Below, piece by piece: positions 1 through 6,901 of a stretch of 15,475 bases of DNA. Made by a program: the position numbers and the translations under genes. Source of the stretch: DATEPR01 sp036502345 (GTDB lineage: Bacteria > Actinomycetota > Actinomycetes > Mycobacteriales > Pseudonocardiaceae); NCBI GenBank assembly GCA_036502345.1, contig DASXYT010000259.1:1-15475 (forward strand), read 5' to 3'. The notes beneath the pieces are model-generated. The model searched no databases. It had not been told where the DNA came from and saw only the letters and a program-made list of their open reading frames with translations. How positions within the stretch are numbered: position 1 is the stretch's first letter; each line of letters begins with the position of its first letter.

Positions 1-138
1 CACAACGCGGTGGGGGCGCGTGGCCTCGGCGAGATCGGCACCGTCGGGATGGCCGCGGCGGTCGCGAACGCCGTCCACAACGCCACCGGCATCCGCGTCC
101 GGCGCATCCCGATCGTGCTGGAGGACCTGCTGGACTAA
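1..138 (+). CDS. Molybdenum hydroxylase large subunit, xanthine dehydrogenase family (C-terminal end only)
   Basis: Frame 1 is open from the window edge to TAA at 136-138 and gives 45 residues. They contain GARGLGEIGTVG followed by AAAVANAVHNATGIRVRRIPI, the C-terminal signature of molybdopterin-binding subunits of the xanthine dehydrogenase/aldehyde oxidase family. The Glu of GLGE (visible residue 11) matches the catalytic glutamate that activates the Mo-bound oxygen in this family. These enzymes hydroxylate heterocycles or oxidise aldehydes using water as oxygen donor. The rest of the subunit and any FAD or iron-sulfur partners lie outside the window, so the substrate is unknown. The stop codon directly abuts the stop of the convergent chrA gene. 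Proximity to a catabolic cluster makes a shared pathway possible, but chrA and a divergent promoter region lie between. The family call is solid despite the short fragment. Confidence 0.85.
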   Translation, partial: HNAVGARGLGEIGTVGMAAAVANAVHNATGIRVRRIPIVLEDLLD

Positions 139-1296
139 TTAGCGCGGGATCCCGGCGCCGACGACGGCCAGTACGACTCCCGCCAGCGCGGCGATCAACA
201 GGGTGGCCACCACCCCCCGTCGCAGGGCCAGCAGCAGGATCGCGGCGCCACCCAGCACGGCGAACTGCCACGGCTGGGTCAGGGTGATGGCCAGCGGGAC
301 GGCTGAGCCGAAGATCGCGCCGATCGCGGCCGGTCCCGCTCCGTCCAGGAACGCCCGGACGTGGTCGTTGCCGCGCAGCCGGTCGAAATGACGTGCGCCC
401 AGCAGTACGAACGCGAATGACGGGGTGAACGCGATGACCGACGCGATCACGCCACCGACCAGACCGGCTGCCGAATAGCCGACCACGGCGACGGTCTGGA
501 CGACCGGGCCGGGCGTGATCTGGCCGAGGGCGACGGCGTTGAGGAACTGGTCGCCGGTCATCCAGTGGTAGTGGTCGACCGCGTCGGCCCGCATCAACGG
601 GATGATCACGAACCCGCCGCCGTAGGACAGCGCACCGACCTTGAACGCCACCCACGCCACCGACGACAGGGTTCCGACACCTGCGGCCAGAGCCTTGCCG
701 GGCAGGAGTGCGACCAGAGCGGTGCCACGATGGCGGACGAGCAGTTCGATTCCGCCACAGGCCAGCAGCACCAGCACCAGCCACGGGCCGACGGTGGCGG
801 CGGCAGCGCCTGCCGCGACGAGGTAGAGCACCCAGCGCAGCCGGCTGGTGCCGGCCGCCCGCTGCCAACTGGCAGGCACGAGGCCGACGCCCGCGTGCAC
901 GGCCACCGCCGCCACGGCGGCGCCGGCACCGGCTCCCGCGCCGCGCACCCAGACCGGTGGCGTCCCGGTCAGGAACAGCGCGGCGAGGGCCAGGATGACG
1001 ATCAGGCCGGGCACGATGAACGCCAGGCCACCGACCAGCGCGCCGGCTCGGCCGCGGAGCCGCCAGGCACAGAAGATCGCCAGTTGGGTGGATGCTGGGC
1101 CGGGCAACAGGTTGCACGTCGCGATGGCGTCCTCGAACTCGCGCTCGGGCAGCCACTTCCGGCGTCGCACGCACAGTTCCCGCAACAGCGCGATGTGAGT
1201 GGGCGGCCCGCCGAAGCCGATGCAGCCGATGCGGCCCCACTCCCGCAGCACCGTCCGCAGACTCGGCGGCGCTACCCCGTCAGGATCAGTTGTCAT
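139..1296 (-). CDS. chrA: Chromate transporter, two CHR domains
   Basis: The encoded 385-residue membrane protein belongs to the CHR (chromate ion transporter) family, whose characterised members export chromate across the inner membrane. Two homologous halves are visible. The first carries GFGGPPTH (about residues 27-34) and NLLPGPASTQ (62-71). The second carries a GALSYGGGF stretch and a matching QITPGPVVQT motif. Long hydrophobic segments follow each motif, and the size fits the long-chain two-domain class. I chose the ATG at 1294-1296, which starts MTTDPDGV shortly before the first domain; an in-frame ATG at 1333-1335 would add 13 residues. Neither start has a convincing ribosome binding site. 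The gene is divergent from the substrate-binding protein gene and convergent, with zero spacing, with the Mo-hydroxylase gene. CHR proteins need not transport chromate, so the substrate here is inferred from the family alone. Confidence 0.88.
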   Translation of the reverse strand: MTTDPDGVAPPSLRTVLREWGRIGCIGFGGPPTHIALLRELCVRRRKWLPEREFEDAIATCNLLPGPASTQLAIFCAWRLRGRAGALVGGLAFIVPGLIVILALAALFLTGTPPVWVRGAGAGAGAAVAAVAVHAGVGLVPASWQRAAGTSRLRWVLYLVAAGAAAATVGPWLVLVLLACGGIELLVRHRGTALVALLPGKALAAGVGTLSSVAWVAFKVGALSYGGGFVIIPLMRADAVDHYHWMTGDQFLNAVALGQITPGPVVQTVAVVGYSAAGLVGGVIASVIAFTPSFAFVLLGARHFDRLRGNDHVRAFLDGAGPAAIGAIFGSAVPLAITLTQPWQFAVLGGAAILLLALRRGVVATLLIAALAGVVLAVVGAGIPR

Positions 1297-1345
1297 GGCA
1301 TGAAACCCGGTGGCTGGCCCGCACGGCAGCACCATACGTCAGCTT

Positions 1346-1368
1346 GATCGGTCGAGAAACGAGCGATC
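1346..1368. promoter_or_regulatory. Inverted repeat GATCG-N13-CGATC, possible operator
   Basis: GATCG at 1346-1350 and CGATC at 1364-1368 form an inverted repeat with a 13-base spacer in the divergent intergenic region. The arms are short and could arise by chance in GC-rich DNA. Function is inferred only from position. Confidence 0.2.
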
Positions 1369-1397
1369 CGGCCCTCAATGCCCGCTCACTGGACAGG

Positions 1398-1416
1398 CGT
1401 TCCGCTGACAGGAACG
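1398..1416. promoter_or_regulatory. Inverted repeat CGTTCC-N7-GGAACG, possible operator
   Basis: CGTTCC at 1398-1403 and GGAACG at 1411-1416 are perfect 6-base arms around a 7-base spacer. This spacing suits a dimeric helix-turn-helix repressor. It is the longest perfect dyad I found between chrA and the operon and a plausible regulator site. No regulator gene is present in the window to pair with it. Confidence 0.35.
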
Positions 1417-1470
1417 TCGTTGAGATCTGGCAACGCTACAGAAACATGCAGCCAGACCCTTGTCGTTTCT

Positions 1471-1482
1471 CATGTGGACATG
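1471..1482. promoter_or_regulatory. Near-palindrome CATGTGGACATG, possible operator
   Basis: Five-base arms CATGT and ACATG flank a GG centre. It lies about 150 bases before the first gene of the operon, in a locally AT-richer patch. Just upstream, AGAAAC (1440-1445) and GTTTCT (1465-1470) form another inverted pair. Binding-site function is an inference from symmetry and position. Confidence 0.3.
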
Positions 1483-1504
1483 CTTCACTCATCGGCGAGA
1501 AATC

Positions 1505-1517
1505 AGTCGTTCCGACT
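1505..1517. promoter_or_regulatory. Inverted repeat AGTCG-TTC-CGACT, possible operator
   Basis: Perfect 5-base arms at 1505-1509 and 1513-1517 surround a 3-base centre, about 115 bases upstream of the lipoprotein start. It could be an operator or a small hairpin in the leader mRNA. Chance occurrence cannot be excluded. Confidence 0.25.
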
Positions 1518-1632
1518 AACGGTACGCAGTCGGGGTTGTCGGATCGCTGAACGCCCGAGGGGGGCAGACCTGACGCCGGCCTGGCACGTTCCGCAGTCGG
1601 GATGCTCAGGCGGCCCAGCCAAGGAGAGACGA

Positions 1633-2817
1633 ATGGAACGAAAGGCACGGCGCCTCACGGGAGGCATAGCGCTGCTGGCCTCGGTGGCGATCGCCGTCAC
1701 CGCCTGCAGCACCGCGGGCGGGAGCACTACCTCGTCGGCCCCCGCTTCCGGCGGTGGCTCCGCCTCGAACAGTGCCGGTGTGACCTCGGCCGGGGCCCTC
1801 TTGGCGAAGTACATGGGGCAGCCGGCCTTTGTGTCCCCCGGCCCGACCATCGACGCCTCGAAGGTCAAGGGCAAGTCGCTGTTCTCGATCCCGGCCAACT
1901 CCAGCGTCGCCTACGTCAACACGGTCGACAAGGAGACCAAGAAGTACGCGGACGCGCTGGGCATCAAGTACTCCGACTACACGAACCAGCAGCAGCAGTC
2001 GCAGTGGGTGCAGGGCGTCTCGCAGGCGGTGAGCACCAAGGCCGACGTGCTGACGCTGCTCGCCGGCCTTCTGCCGGAGCAGATCGCCCCGCAGCTGCAG
2101 CAGGCCCAGCAGGCCGGCCTCAAGATCGCCGACGTCGCCGAGCGCAACACCGGCCAGGCGACCCCGAGCTACGTGAACTCCTATGTCTTCGCGCCGTTCA
2201 ACACGGCCGGTCAGCTGATGGCCGCCTACGCGACCAAGGCGACCGGCGGCAAGGCCGACGTGCTGATCATCTCCTCGAACGCCGACATCAGCTCGCAGCC
2301 GGAGGTCGACGGCATCACCAGCGAGCTCACGAAGGACTGCCCCGGCTGCAAGTCCAGGACCGTCAACGTCAACCCGACCGACTGGGCCACCAAGCTCCAG
2401 TCCACTGTCGAGGCCGCACTCTCGGCCGACCCGAACATCAACTACGTGCTGCCCGTCTACGACTCGATGGCACAGTTCGCCGCGCCTGCGATCCAGGCCG
2501 CCGGCAAGACGGGCAAGACCTTCATCGCCACCTTCAACGGCACACCGGCCATCCTCGACCTGGTGCGCACCGGCAGCGTCGTGACGATGGACGTCGCGGA
2601 CAACACCACCGACGTCGCGCTCGCCGGCCTGGACGCGGACATGCGTCTGATGCTGAACATGCCAGCAGGCAAGCAGCAGATCCAGCTCCGGGTGTTCGAC
2701 AAGAGCAACATCCAGGAGGCAGGCGTGCCGGCCGCGTCCGGTGTCGGCTTCGGATCGGCGTCGATCCAGGGCTACGCCAAGACCTGGGGCGTCCCCGCCA
2801 GCACGCTGGGCGGCTGA
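1633..2817 (+). CDS. ABC importer substrate-binding lipoprotein, CUT2/ribose-binding type
   Basis: The 394-residue product is the extracytoplasmic solute receptor of the importer encoded downstream. It starts at the ATG at 1633, behind AAGGAG (1621-1626). The N-terminus has basic residues (ERKARR), a hydrophobic core (about 11-24) and the lipobox VTAC with the lipidated cysteine at residue 25. A Ser/Gly/Ala-rich linker follows. The remainder resembles type 1 periplasmic binding proteins of the Peripla_BP_4 group: an N-terminal strand segment (KSLFSIPANSS), a central segment ADVLIISSNADISSQPEVDG and a later TFIATFNGTPAILDLV stretch. CUT2 receptors bind pentoses, related sugars, autoinducer-2 and some non-sugars, so the family does not give the ligand. 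The gene heads the long plus-strand series, and a strong hairpin follows its stop. In importer operons such a hairpin often lets the receptor be made in excess over the membrane parts. Confidence 0.9.
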   Translation: MERKARRLTGGIALLASVAIAVTACSTAGGSTTSSAPASGGGSASNSAGVTSAGALLAKYMGQPAFVSPGPTIDASKVKGKSLFSIPANSSVAYVNTVDKETKKYADALGIKYSDYTNQQQQSQWVQGVSQAVSTKADVLTLLAGLLPEQIAPQLQQAQQAGLKIADVAERNTGQATPSYVNSYVFAPFNTAGQLMAAYATKATGGKADVLIISSNADISSQPEVDGITSELTKDCPGCKSRTVNVNPTDWATKLQSTVEAALSADPNINYVLPVYDSMAQFAAPAIQAAGKTGKTFIATFNGTPAILDLVRTGSVVTMDVADNTTDVALAGLDADMRLMLNMPAGKQQIQLRVFDKSNIQEAGVPAASGVGFGSASIQGYAKTWGVPASTLGG

Positions 2818-2825
2818 CGAGGCTC

Positions 2826-2868
2826 GCCCGGTCCGCGGCGGGTTCCGCCAACCCGCCGCGGACCGGGC
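2826..2868 (+). terminator. Perfect 19-bp hairpin between receptor and ATPase genes (attenuator or mRNA stabiliser)
   Basis: The left arm GCCCGGTCCGCGGCGGGTT (2826-2844) and right arm AACCCGCCGCGGACCGGGC (2850-2868) are exact reverse complements around the 5-base loop CCGCC. No T-run follows, so it is not a canonical intrinsic terminator, although U-less hairpins can terminate in actinomycetes. It begins 9 bases after the receptor stop codon and ends 42 bases before the ATPase start. The likely role, inferred from position, is partial termination or protection of the receptor mRNA's 3' end. Confidence 0.65.
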
Positions 2869-2910
2869 CTTCGGCGCAACCAAGCCACCACGGGGATGTG
2901 GAGTAGCGCG

Positions 2911-4569
2911 ATGACCAATCCGATCTTGCACGTGTCGCACCTGACGAAGAGCTTCGGCGGGCAGACGGTGCTCGACGACGTCGAGGTGGCCCTCGGCGCC
3001 GGTGAGATCCTCGGCCTGGTCGGCCAGAACGGCTCTGGCAAGTCCACCGTGATCAAGTGCCTGTCCGGCTATCACACGCCGGACGGCTGGAGCATGGAGA
3101 TCGGCGGGCGTTCCTTCACCCGTGGCCTGCACCCCGGCGAGGGCGCCGAACTCGGCATCAGCTTCGTCCACCAGGACCTCGGTGTGCTCGGTGACCTGAG
3201 CGTGCTGGAGAACCTGTTGTTCAACCGGTTCGCCGCCGACCACCGCGCGTACATCTCGTGGCGGCGGGAGCGCGCGCAGGCCCGCGAACTGCTCAGGTCG
3301 TTCGATCTCGACCTGGATCCGCGCGCCCTGCTCTCCAGCCTCCGGCCCGTCGAGCAGGCCCAGGTGGCGATCATCCGGGCGCTCATGCAACTGCGCGAAC
3401 GCGGCAACGACGCGGGCGCCGGTGTGCTGGTCCTCGACGAGGCGACCACATTCCTCGACCGCACCGGCCGGGACAGTCTGCACACGCTGCTGCGCTCGAT
3501 CGCGGCTACGGGAGCCGGAATCCTGTTCGTGTCGCACGACGTGCAGGAGGTCCTCGCCCTGGCCGACCGGGTCACGGTGCTGCGGGACGGCCGCGTCGTG
3601 GATTCCGCACCGGCCGACACGCTCACCCCCGAGGACGTCGTCGGCCTGATCGTCGGTGGTGACCGCTCGGTACGCCTGGAACAACTGGCCGACGACGTCG
3701 AGGCCGAGAAGATCGCCAACCAGGCCGACGGCGTCGGGCGGGTGGCCGCCGTGGTCGAGGTGCCGCACGCCGAACGCCGGATCGGCAGGCTCGACGTCAC
3801 CGGACTGGACGGCCCCTCGGTCAGCGACATCGGATTCTCCGCGGCAGGCGGGGAGATCCTCGGTATCACCGGCATCGTCGGCTCCGGCTGGGAGGCCGTG
3901 CTCGAGCACGTCTACGGCGCCCGGCCAGCCGACGCCGGCACGCTGGTCATCGACGGCGAACGGGTCGACCTTGCCAGGATGTCGCCGAGCAAGGCGCTGG
4001 CCACGGGCATGGTGTTCGTGCCGTCGGACCGGCTTGCCCAGGGCGCGATCCCCGAGTTGCCGATCGAGCAGAACGTGATGCTCCCGGTCCTGCCGTCGCT
4101 GTTCCGAGGTGGCTTCCTGCGGCACGGTGAACTCGTCCGGCGGTGCGCCCGCCTGCTGCACAACCAGGCCGTGCAGCCACCGGACCCGCACCGTCCGTTC
4201 GGCACGCTGTCCGGCGGCAACCAGCAGAAGGCGGTGCTCGGCAAGTGGCTGCAACTCGCGCCCCGGCTGGTGCTGCTCAACGAGCCGACCCAGGGCGTGG
4301 ACATCGGCGCCCGGCAACTGATCTTCCGCATCATCCGCGACGCCGCGGCCAGCGACGCGATCGTCCTCTACGCCTCGGCTGACTGGGAGGAGATCGCCCG
4401 CCTTGCCGACCGGGTCGTGGTGATCGCGGACGGTGCGGTCACCGCCACCTTGAGCGGCGCCGACGTGAGTGTCGACCGGATCGCGGCCGAGGCCTACCGC
4501 GGCACCCGGCGCAGCGCCGACCTCGCCGCCGCGTCGTCCGAGTGGGCCTCGGCAGCCGACGGAACCTGA
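2911..4569 (+). CDS. ABC importer ATP-binding protein with two nucleotide-binding domains, CUT2 type
   Basis: This 552-residue cytoplasmic protein energises the importer. I chose the ATG at 2911 because GGAG (2900-2903) sits 7 bases before it; an in-frame ATG at 2896 would add 5 residues. Domain 1 has Walker A GQNGSGKST (38-46), Q-loop Gln88, a divergent signature around LRPVEQAQ (144-151), Walker B LVLDE (173-177) and H-loop His209. Domain 2 has a degenerate Walker A, GIVGSGWEA, lacking the lysine, an intact LSGGNQQK signature, and a Walker B-like LVLLNEPTQGVDIG. RbsA-type proteins typically have one competent and one degenerate ATP site, so most of this is normal for the family. The Asn in place of the usual Asp before the Walker B Glu of domain 2 is less usual. 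The permease gene follows after 33 bases. Confidence 0.93.
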   Translation: MTNPILHVSHLTKSFGGQTVLDDVEVALGAGEILGLVGQNGSGKSTVIKCLSGYHTPDGWSMEIGGRSFTRGLHPGEGAELGISFVHQDLGVLGDLSVLENLLFNRFAADHRAYISWRRERAQARELLRSFDLDLDPRALLSSLRPVEQAQVAIIRALMQLRERGNDAGAGVLVLDEATTFLDRTGRDSLHTLLRSIAATGAGILFVSHDVQEVLALADRVTVLRDGRVVDSAPADTLTPEDVVGLIVGGDRSVRLEQLADDVEAEKIANQADGVGRVAAVVEVPHAERRIGRLDVTGLDGPSVSDIGFSAAGGEILGITGIVGSGWEAVLEHVYGARPADAGTLVIDGERVDLARMSPSKALATGMVFVPSDRLAQGAIPELPIEQNVMLPVLPSLFRGGFLRHGELVRRCARLLHNQAVQPPDPHRPFGTLSGGNQQKAVLGKWLQLAPRLVLLNEPTQGVDIGARQLIFRIIRDAAASDAIVLYASADWEEIARLADRVVVIADGAVTATLSGADVSVDRIAAEAYRGTRRSADLAAASSEWASAADGT

Positions 4570-4602
4570 ACACGCCGACACAACCTCAAACAGAAAGGGC
4601 GA

Positions 4603-5667
4603 GTGTCGATCATGACCTCAGCAAGCACCAGGCGCTTCGGCGGCGCCGGCAGCCTCGTGGGGCGCTTCGGCGTTGTCATCGTCTGGGCCGCTGTCGTGGT
4701 CGTCTTCGCGGTGGCCAGGCCGGACACGTTCCCGACCGCCACCAACTTCGCGACGCTGTTCGCGTCCCAGGCGCCGCTCGGCGTCCTGGCGATCGCGCTG
4801 ACCGTGCCGTTGACCGCGGGGGACTACGACCTGTCGGCGGCCAGCACGATGAACTTCGCATCGATGATCATCGCGGTGCTGCAGATCCAGCACCACATGC
4901 CGATCGGCGAGGCGTGCGTGATCGGCATCGTCGCCGGCATCGTGATCGGTGTCGTCAACGGCGCCCTGTGTGTGCCGTTCGGTATCGACCCGTTCATCGT
5001 CACGCTGGGCATGGGCACCCTGCTCGACGGCCTGACACTGTGGATCTCGAACTCGTCACCGGTCAGCGGCCTGTCGCCCGGTCTGGTCAACCTGGTCGTG
5101 GTGGACCGGTTCCTCGGGCTGTCGCTGGAGTTCTGGTTCCTGCTGTTCGTGGCGCTGGTCGTCTTCTACATCTTCACGTTCACGCCCGTCGGCCGCAGGC
5201 TGCTGATCGTCGGCCGGGGCCGTGAGGTGGCTCGCCTGTCCGGCCTGAAGGTCAACCGGATCCGGATTCTCTCGTTCATGGCCTGCGGCGGTCTGTCCGG
5301 GCTGGCCGGTGTCGTCTACGTCGGCACGAGCGGTACCGCCGACCCGTCGGCCGGGACCTCCTACCTGCTGCCGGCGTTCGCGGCCGCCTTCCTCGGTGCC
5401 ACCGTGCTGCAGCCGGGCCGCTTCAACCCCTGGGGCACGCTGGTCGCGGTCTACTTCCTGACCACCGGCATCAACGGCCTGAGCCAGCTCAACGTCGGCA
5501 CGTTCGTCCAGCAGTTGTTCTACGGTGGCGCGCTGATCGTCGCGGTCTTGTTGTCCCGCCTGGCCGGCAGGCCGAGCCTGCGCAAGAAGCCGGAGCAGAC
5601 GCAACAGCCCCCACCGGCCGCGTCCGGAGCGGTGCCCGAGGACGCGTCGACACCTGCTCCGTCCTAG
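4603..5667 (+). CDS. ABC importer permease, BPD_transp_2 (RbsC-like) family
   Basis: The 354-residue membrane protein has about ten hydrophobic segments (roughly 22-39, 55-72, 84-95, 104-126, 129-148, 176-194, 222-241, 255-270, 276-292, 303-321). It contains GDYDLSAAS (73-81), the counterpart of the GGIDLSVGS motif of RbsC-type permeases. The cytoplasmic loop GRGREVARLSGLKVNRIR (204-221) is where the ATPase would dock. A Pro/Ala-rich polar tail (about 328-354) follows the last segment. The start is uncertain: GTG at 4603 or ATG at 4612, with AGAAAGGG (4592-4599) upstream of both. Only one permease gene is present, so the channel is presumably a homodimer, as in RbsC. It lies between the ATPase gene and the first enzyme gene. 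Confidence 0.92.
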   Translation: MSIMTSASTRRFGGAGSLVGRFGVVIVWAAVVVVFAVARPDTFPTATNFATLFASQAPLGVLAIALTVPLTAGDYDLSAASTMNFASMIIAVLQIQHHMPIGEACVIGIVAGIVIGVVNGALCVPFGIDPFIVTLGMGTLLDGLTLWISNSSPVSGLSPGLVNLVVVDRFLGLSLEFWFLLFVALVVFYIFTFTPVGRRLLIVGRGREVARLSGLKVNRIRILSFMACGGLSGLAGVVYVGTSGTADPSAGTSYLLPAFAAAFLGATVLQPGRFNPWGTLVAVYFLTTGINGLSQLNVGTFVQQLFYGGALIVAVLLSRLAGRPSLRKKPEQTQQPPPAASGAVPEDASTPAPS

Positions 5668-5673
5668 CGACGC

Positions 5674-5683
5674 ACGAATTCGT
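5674..5683. repeat. 10-bp palindrome ACGAATTCGT between permease and CoA-transferase genes
   Basis: This perfect palindrome lies in the 40-base gap between the permease stop and the CoA-transferase start. That is the only non-overlapping junction between the transport and enzyme parts of the operon. It could be an operator for an internal promoter or a chance palindrome. No clear promoter elements were seen beside it. Confidence 0.25.
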
Positions 5684-5707
5684 CCCGACTTCGATTGGTG
5701 AGTTCCT

Positions 5708-6901
5708 GTGGTGATGCCGCTCTCGGGCGTCCGCGTTCTGGACGTGTCCACGATCCTGGCCGGTCCGCTCTGCTGTCAGATCCTCGGCGACTTCGGCGCC
5801 GAGGTGATCAAGATCGAACATCCGCGCAACGGCGACAACATGCGCGGGCACGGCACGCAGAAGGATGGAATTCCACTGTGGTGGAAGGAGATCAGCCGCA
5901 ACAAGCGGACGGTGGCCGTGAACCTCGGGCAACCGGACGGTGCCGAGGTCCTGCGGACGCTGGCGGCGACCGCCGACATCCTGGTCGAGAACTTCCGGCC
6001 GGGCACGCTGGAACGCTGGGGTATCGGGCCGGACGTGCTGCACGAGGCGAACCCGGATCTGGTGATCGTGCGGGTGAGCGGGTTCGGGCAGACAGGGCCG
6101 TACTCGGCGCGCGCCGGTTTCGGCACCCTGGCCGAGGCGATGAGCGGCTTCGCCGCACTCACCGGTGAGCAGGACGGGCCGCCGACGCTGCCGTCGTTCG
6201 GTCTTGCCGACAGCATCGCCGGTATCGCCGGTGCTGCCGCGGCTGTGATGGCGCTGCGGCACCGCGAGGTGCAAGGCGGTAGCGGCCAGGTGGTCGACCT
6301 GAGCCTGCTGGAGCCGATCATGACCGCGGTCGGACCCTCGCCGACGATCTACCAGCAACTCGGCGTGGTCGAAGCGCGGCACGGCAACCGGTCGACGAAC
6401 AACGCGCCGCGCAACACCTACCGGACCCGGGACGACAAGTGGGTCGCCGTGTCCACCAGCGCGCAGTCGATCGCCGAGCGGGTCATGCGGCTGGTCGGCC
6501 ATCCCGAGGTGATCGACGAGCCGTGGTTCGCCACCGGCGGGCAGCGCGTCCAGCACGTCGACGAGCTGGACGGGTACGTCGGCGGGTGGATCGCCGAACG
6601 TGACCGCACCGACGTGATGGCCGCCTTCGAGGAGGCGGGCGCCGCGATCGCGCCGGTCTACGACGCCCGCGACATCGTCGAGGACCCGCACGTGCGGAAG
6701 ACCGAGATGCTGACCGAAGTGGACGATGCGGACTTCGGCAAGGTGCTCATGCACAACCTGATGTGGCGGATGTCCGAGACACCGGGCGAGATCCGGTTCA
6801 CCGGGCGCGCGCTCGGTGCGGACACGGACGCCGTGCTGACCGAGGCAGGCATATCAGCGGAGAGGCTGGCAGAGTTGCGCGAGAACGGGGTCGTGGCGTG
6901 A
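5708..6901 (+). CDS. Class III CoA-transferase (CaiB/BaiF family)
   Basis: The 397-residue protein should move CoA from a donor thioester to a carboxylic acid, activating the pathway acid for later cleavage. The N-terminus PLSGVRVLDVSTILAGP is the standard family start. It continues with ILGDFGAEVIKIEHP, RNKRTVAVNL, and DILVENFRPGTLERWGIG, all hallmarks of the fold. Asp168 in GLADSIAG aligns with the catalytic aspartate that forms the acyl-anhydride intermediate. The length is usual for the family. Starts GTG 5708, GTG 5711 and ATG 5714 are consecutive; GGTGAG (5697-5702) is the only weak ribosome site. Its stop overlaps the GTG of the cyclase gene by 4 bases (GTGA). The acyl substrate is unknown; succinyl-CoA or acetyl-CoA are typical donors. 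The CitE-type lyase at the right edge is a reasonable downstream user of the product. Confidence 0.92.
   Translation: MVMPLSGVRVLDVSTILAGPLCCQILGDFGAEVIKIEHPRNGDNMRGHGTQKDGIPLWWKEISRNKRTVAVNLGQPDGAEVLRTLAATADILVENFRPGTLERWGIGPDVLHEANPDLVIVRVSGFGQTGPYSARAGFGTLAEAMSGFAALTGEQDGPPTLPSFGLADSIAGIAGAAAAVMALRHREVQGGSGQVVDLSLLEPIMTAVGPSPTIYQQLGVVEARHGNRSTNNAPRNTYRTRDDKWVAVSTSAQSIAERVMRLVGHPEVIDEPWFATGGQRVQHVDELDGYVGGWIAERDRTDVMAAFEEAGAAIAPVYDARDIVEDPHVRKTEMLTEVDDADFGKVLMHNLMWRMSETPGEIRFTGRALGADTDAVLTEAGISAERLAELRENGVVA

Larger units (their letters stand above)
1297..1632. promoter_or_regulatory. Divergent intergenic region between chrA and the importer/catabolic operon
   Basis: No convincing gene lies here. 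The substrate-binding protein frame stays open upstream to about 1378, but that extension lacks a signal peptide and the lipoprotein start at 1633 explains the data better. The region is less GC-rich than its flanks and holds several short inverted repeats (1346-1368, 1398-1416, 1471-1482, 1505-1517), as expected for operator sites. It should contain the promoter of the plus-strand operon and perhaps that of chrA. I could not assign a clean -35/-10 pair on either strand. A Shine-Dalgarno sequence, AAGGAG (1621-1626), lies upstream of the ATG at 1633. Confidence 0.6.

Noticed and set aside
1420..1488. Sigma-70-like promoter candidates (TTGAGA at 1420, TTGTCG at 1460)
   Set aside because: No acceptable -10 hexamer at 16-18 bases was found for either, so I did not annotate a promoter.
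1378..1632. Upstream extension of the substrate-binding protein frame
   Set aside because: Using it would bury the lipoprotein signal peptide 85 residues inside the protein. The ATG at 1633 has a good ribosome binding site and starts the signal sequence.
2826..2868. Hairpin as a full intrinsic terminator ending the operon after the first gene
   Set aside because: No T-run follows, and the ATPase and permease genes downstream have no obvious separate promoter. Partial attenuation or mRNA stabilisation fits better.
1606..4581. A 991-codon open frame on the minus strand
   Set aside because: It is antisense to the binding protein and ATPase genes, is rich in Arg/Gly/His/Asp as expected from the complement of high-GC codons, and shows no family motif.
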